In this document: one piece after another, positions 63,681-64,000 of the stretch
Layout of the letters: every line of letters starts with the position of its first letter
How positions within the stretch are numbered: position 1 is the first letter of the stretch
Assembly (NCBI RefSeq): GCF_001514125.1
Contig: NZ_KQ948550.1
Span: 372,001-436,000, forward strand
Direction: 5' to 3'
Length of the DNA stretch: 64,000 bases
Source: Streptomyces longwoodensis
GTDB taxonomy: Bacteria > Actinomycetota > Actinomycetes > Streptomycetales > Streptomycetaceae
Notes under the pieces: generated by a model
Seen by the model: the letters and a program-made list of their open reading frames with translations, nothing else
The model's database searches: none
What the model was told of the DNA's origin: nothing
Translations under genes and position numbers: made by a program

Positions 63681-64000
63681 CAGACCGCACAGCGCCCGGC
63701 CGGGCAGGCTCAGAGTGCCGAGGCAGCGCAGAGAACCGCGCTTCCTCGGCACACGCCAGGGAGCCTCGGAGGCAGGAAGTGAAGGCCGACTGGCCCGACT
63801 CGGGGAACGCCACGCCGGCAGCTGCTCGACGGGGGAGGACCCGAGACGCCCTCGGCAGTGAGGAGTCCTTCGCCGGGCTGCGCGAGGCCCGCCCCGTGGG
63901 CGGTGTCTCGTGCCGTTCGTGCCATGGTCGACGGACGACAGCTCGTAAAGCGGGCGGCAAGGCTGTCCGTCAATGCCGGTCGTGAGTAGACGAAGAAGCA
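63681..64000. other. Right end of the window, no supported gene
   Basis: A GCCCGGCCGGGC palindrome at about 63694 may help end transcription of the COG4705 gene. Open frames to 63985 lack recognisable domains. Confidence 0.4.

Overview
High GC, GC-rich third codon positions, Streptomyces-type gene families (DUF5994, DUF6233, XRE/DUF5753, SpoIIE phosphatases with GAF/PAS, HlyIII, COG4705) and the density of decayed genes point to an accessory region of a Streptomyces or close relative, probably a chromosome arm or island. No rRNA, tRNA, CRISPR array, integrase or replication gene was recognised.

Layout. 1-1.6 kb: end of a BBE-type flavin oxidoreductase and two broken genes of a hydroxamate siderophore pathway. 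1.9-8.0 kb: a set of repeat/lectin/pore-type proteins (NHL propeller plus ricin-like domain, an aerolysin-like candidate, ricin-like plus VCBS repeats), none with a classical signal peptide. 8.2-29.4 kb: a defence island that begins where an enol-lactonase gene (pcaD type) is cut after about 35 codons. It holds two unknown genes with PD-(D/E)XK-like motifs, a cyclophilin, an insertion-sequence graveyard, a two-gene Hachiman-type system (hamA-hamB), an Avs-like STAND NTPase with an N-terminal nuclease domain, an intact IS110-family element and a single-chain type IIG restriction-modification protein. Remnants of the same IS110 element lie at the edges of these modules.

29.6-39.2 kb: three frameshifted DUF5994 copies, a CorA-like transporter, an SPFH protein, and a TetR-controlled amidase locus (AtzG-like subunit, amidase, divergent MFS exporter and metallo-beta-lactamase-fold hydrolase) with a shared operator dyad. 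40.5 kb: an FnIII-like domain fused to an AA10 polysaccharide monooxygenase domain whose catalytic histidine is internal. 42.7-51.6 kb: IS5 remnant, a PAS/GAF/SpoIIE/HATPase protein, a DEAD-box helicase lacking its DEAD motif, a MerR regulator, HlyIII protein and a second SpoIIE phosphatase.

51.7-59.6 kb: an imperfect inverted duplication of a processive family 2 glycosyltransferase (one arm intact and next to a right-handed beta-helix protein, the other truncated), with fragments of DNA ligase, DUF6233 and DUF5753 genes. 59.7-63.7 kb: two COG4705 membrane proteins flank a response regulator and a histidine kinase that have lost their junction by deletion. Both membrane genes carry the same CAGGTT-N5-CAGGTT repeat just upstream, which looks like the response regulator's binding site.
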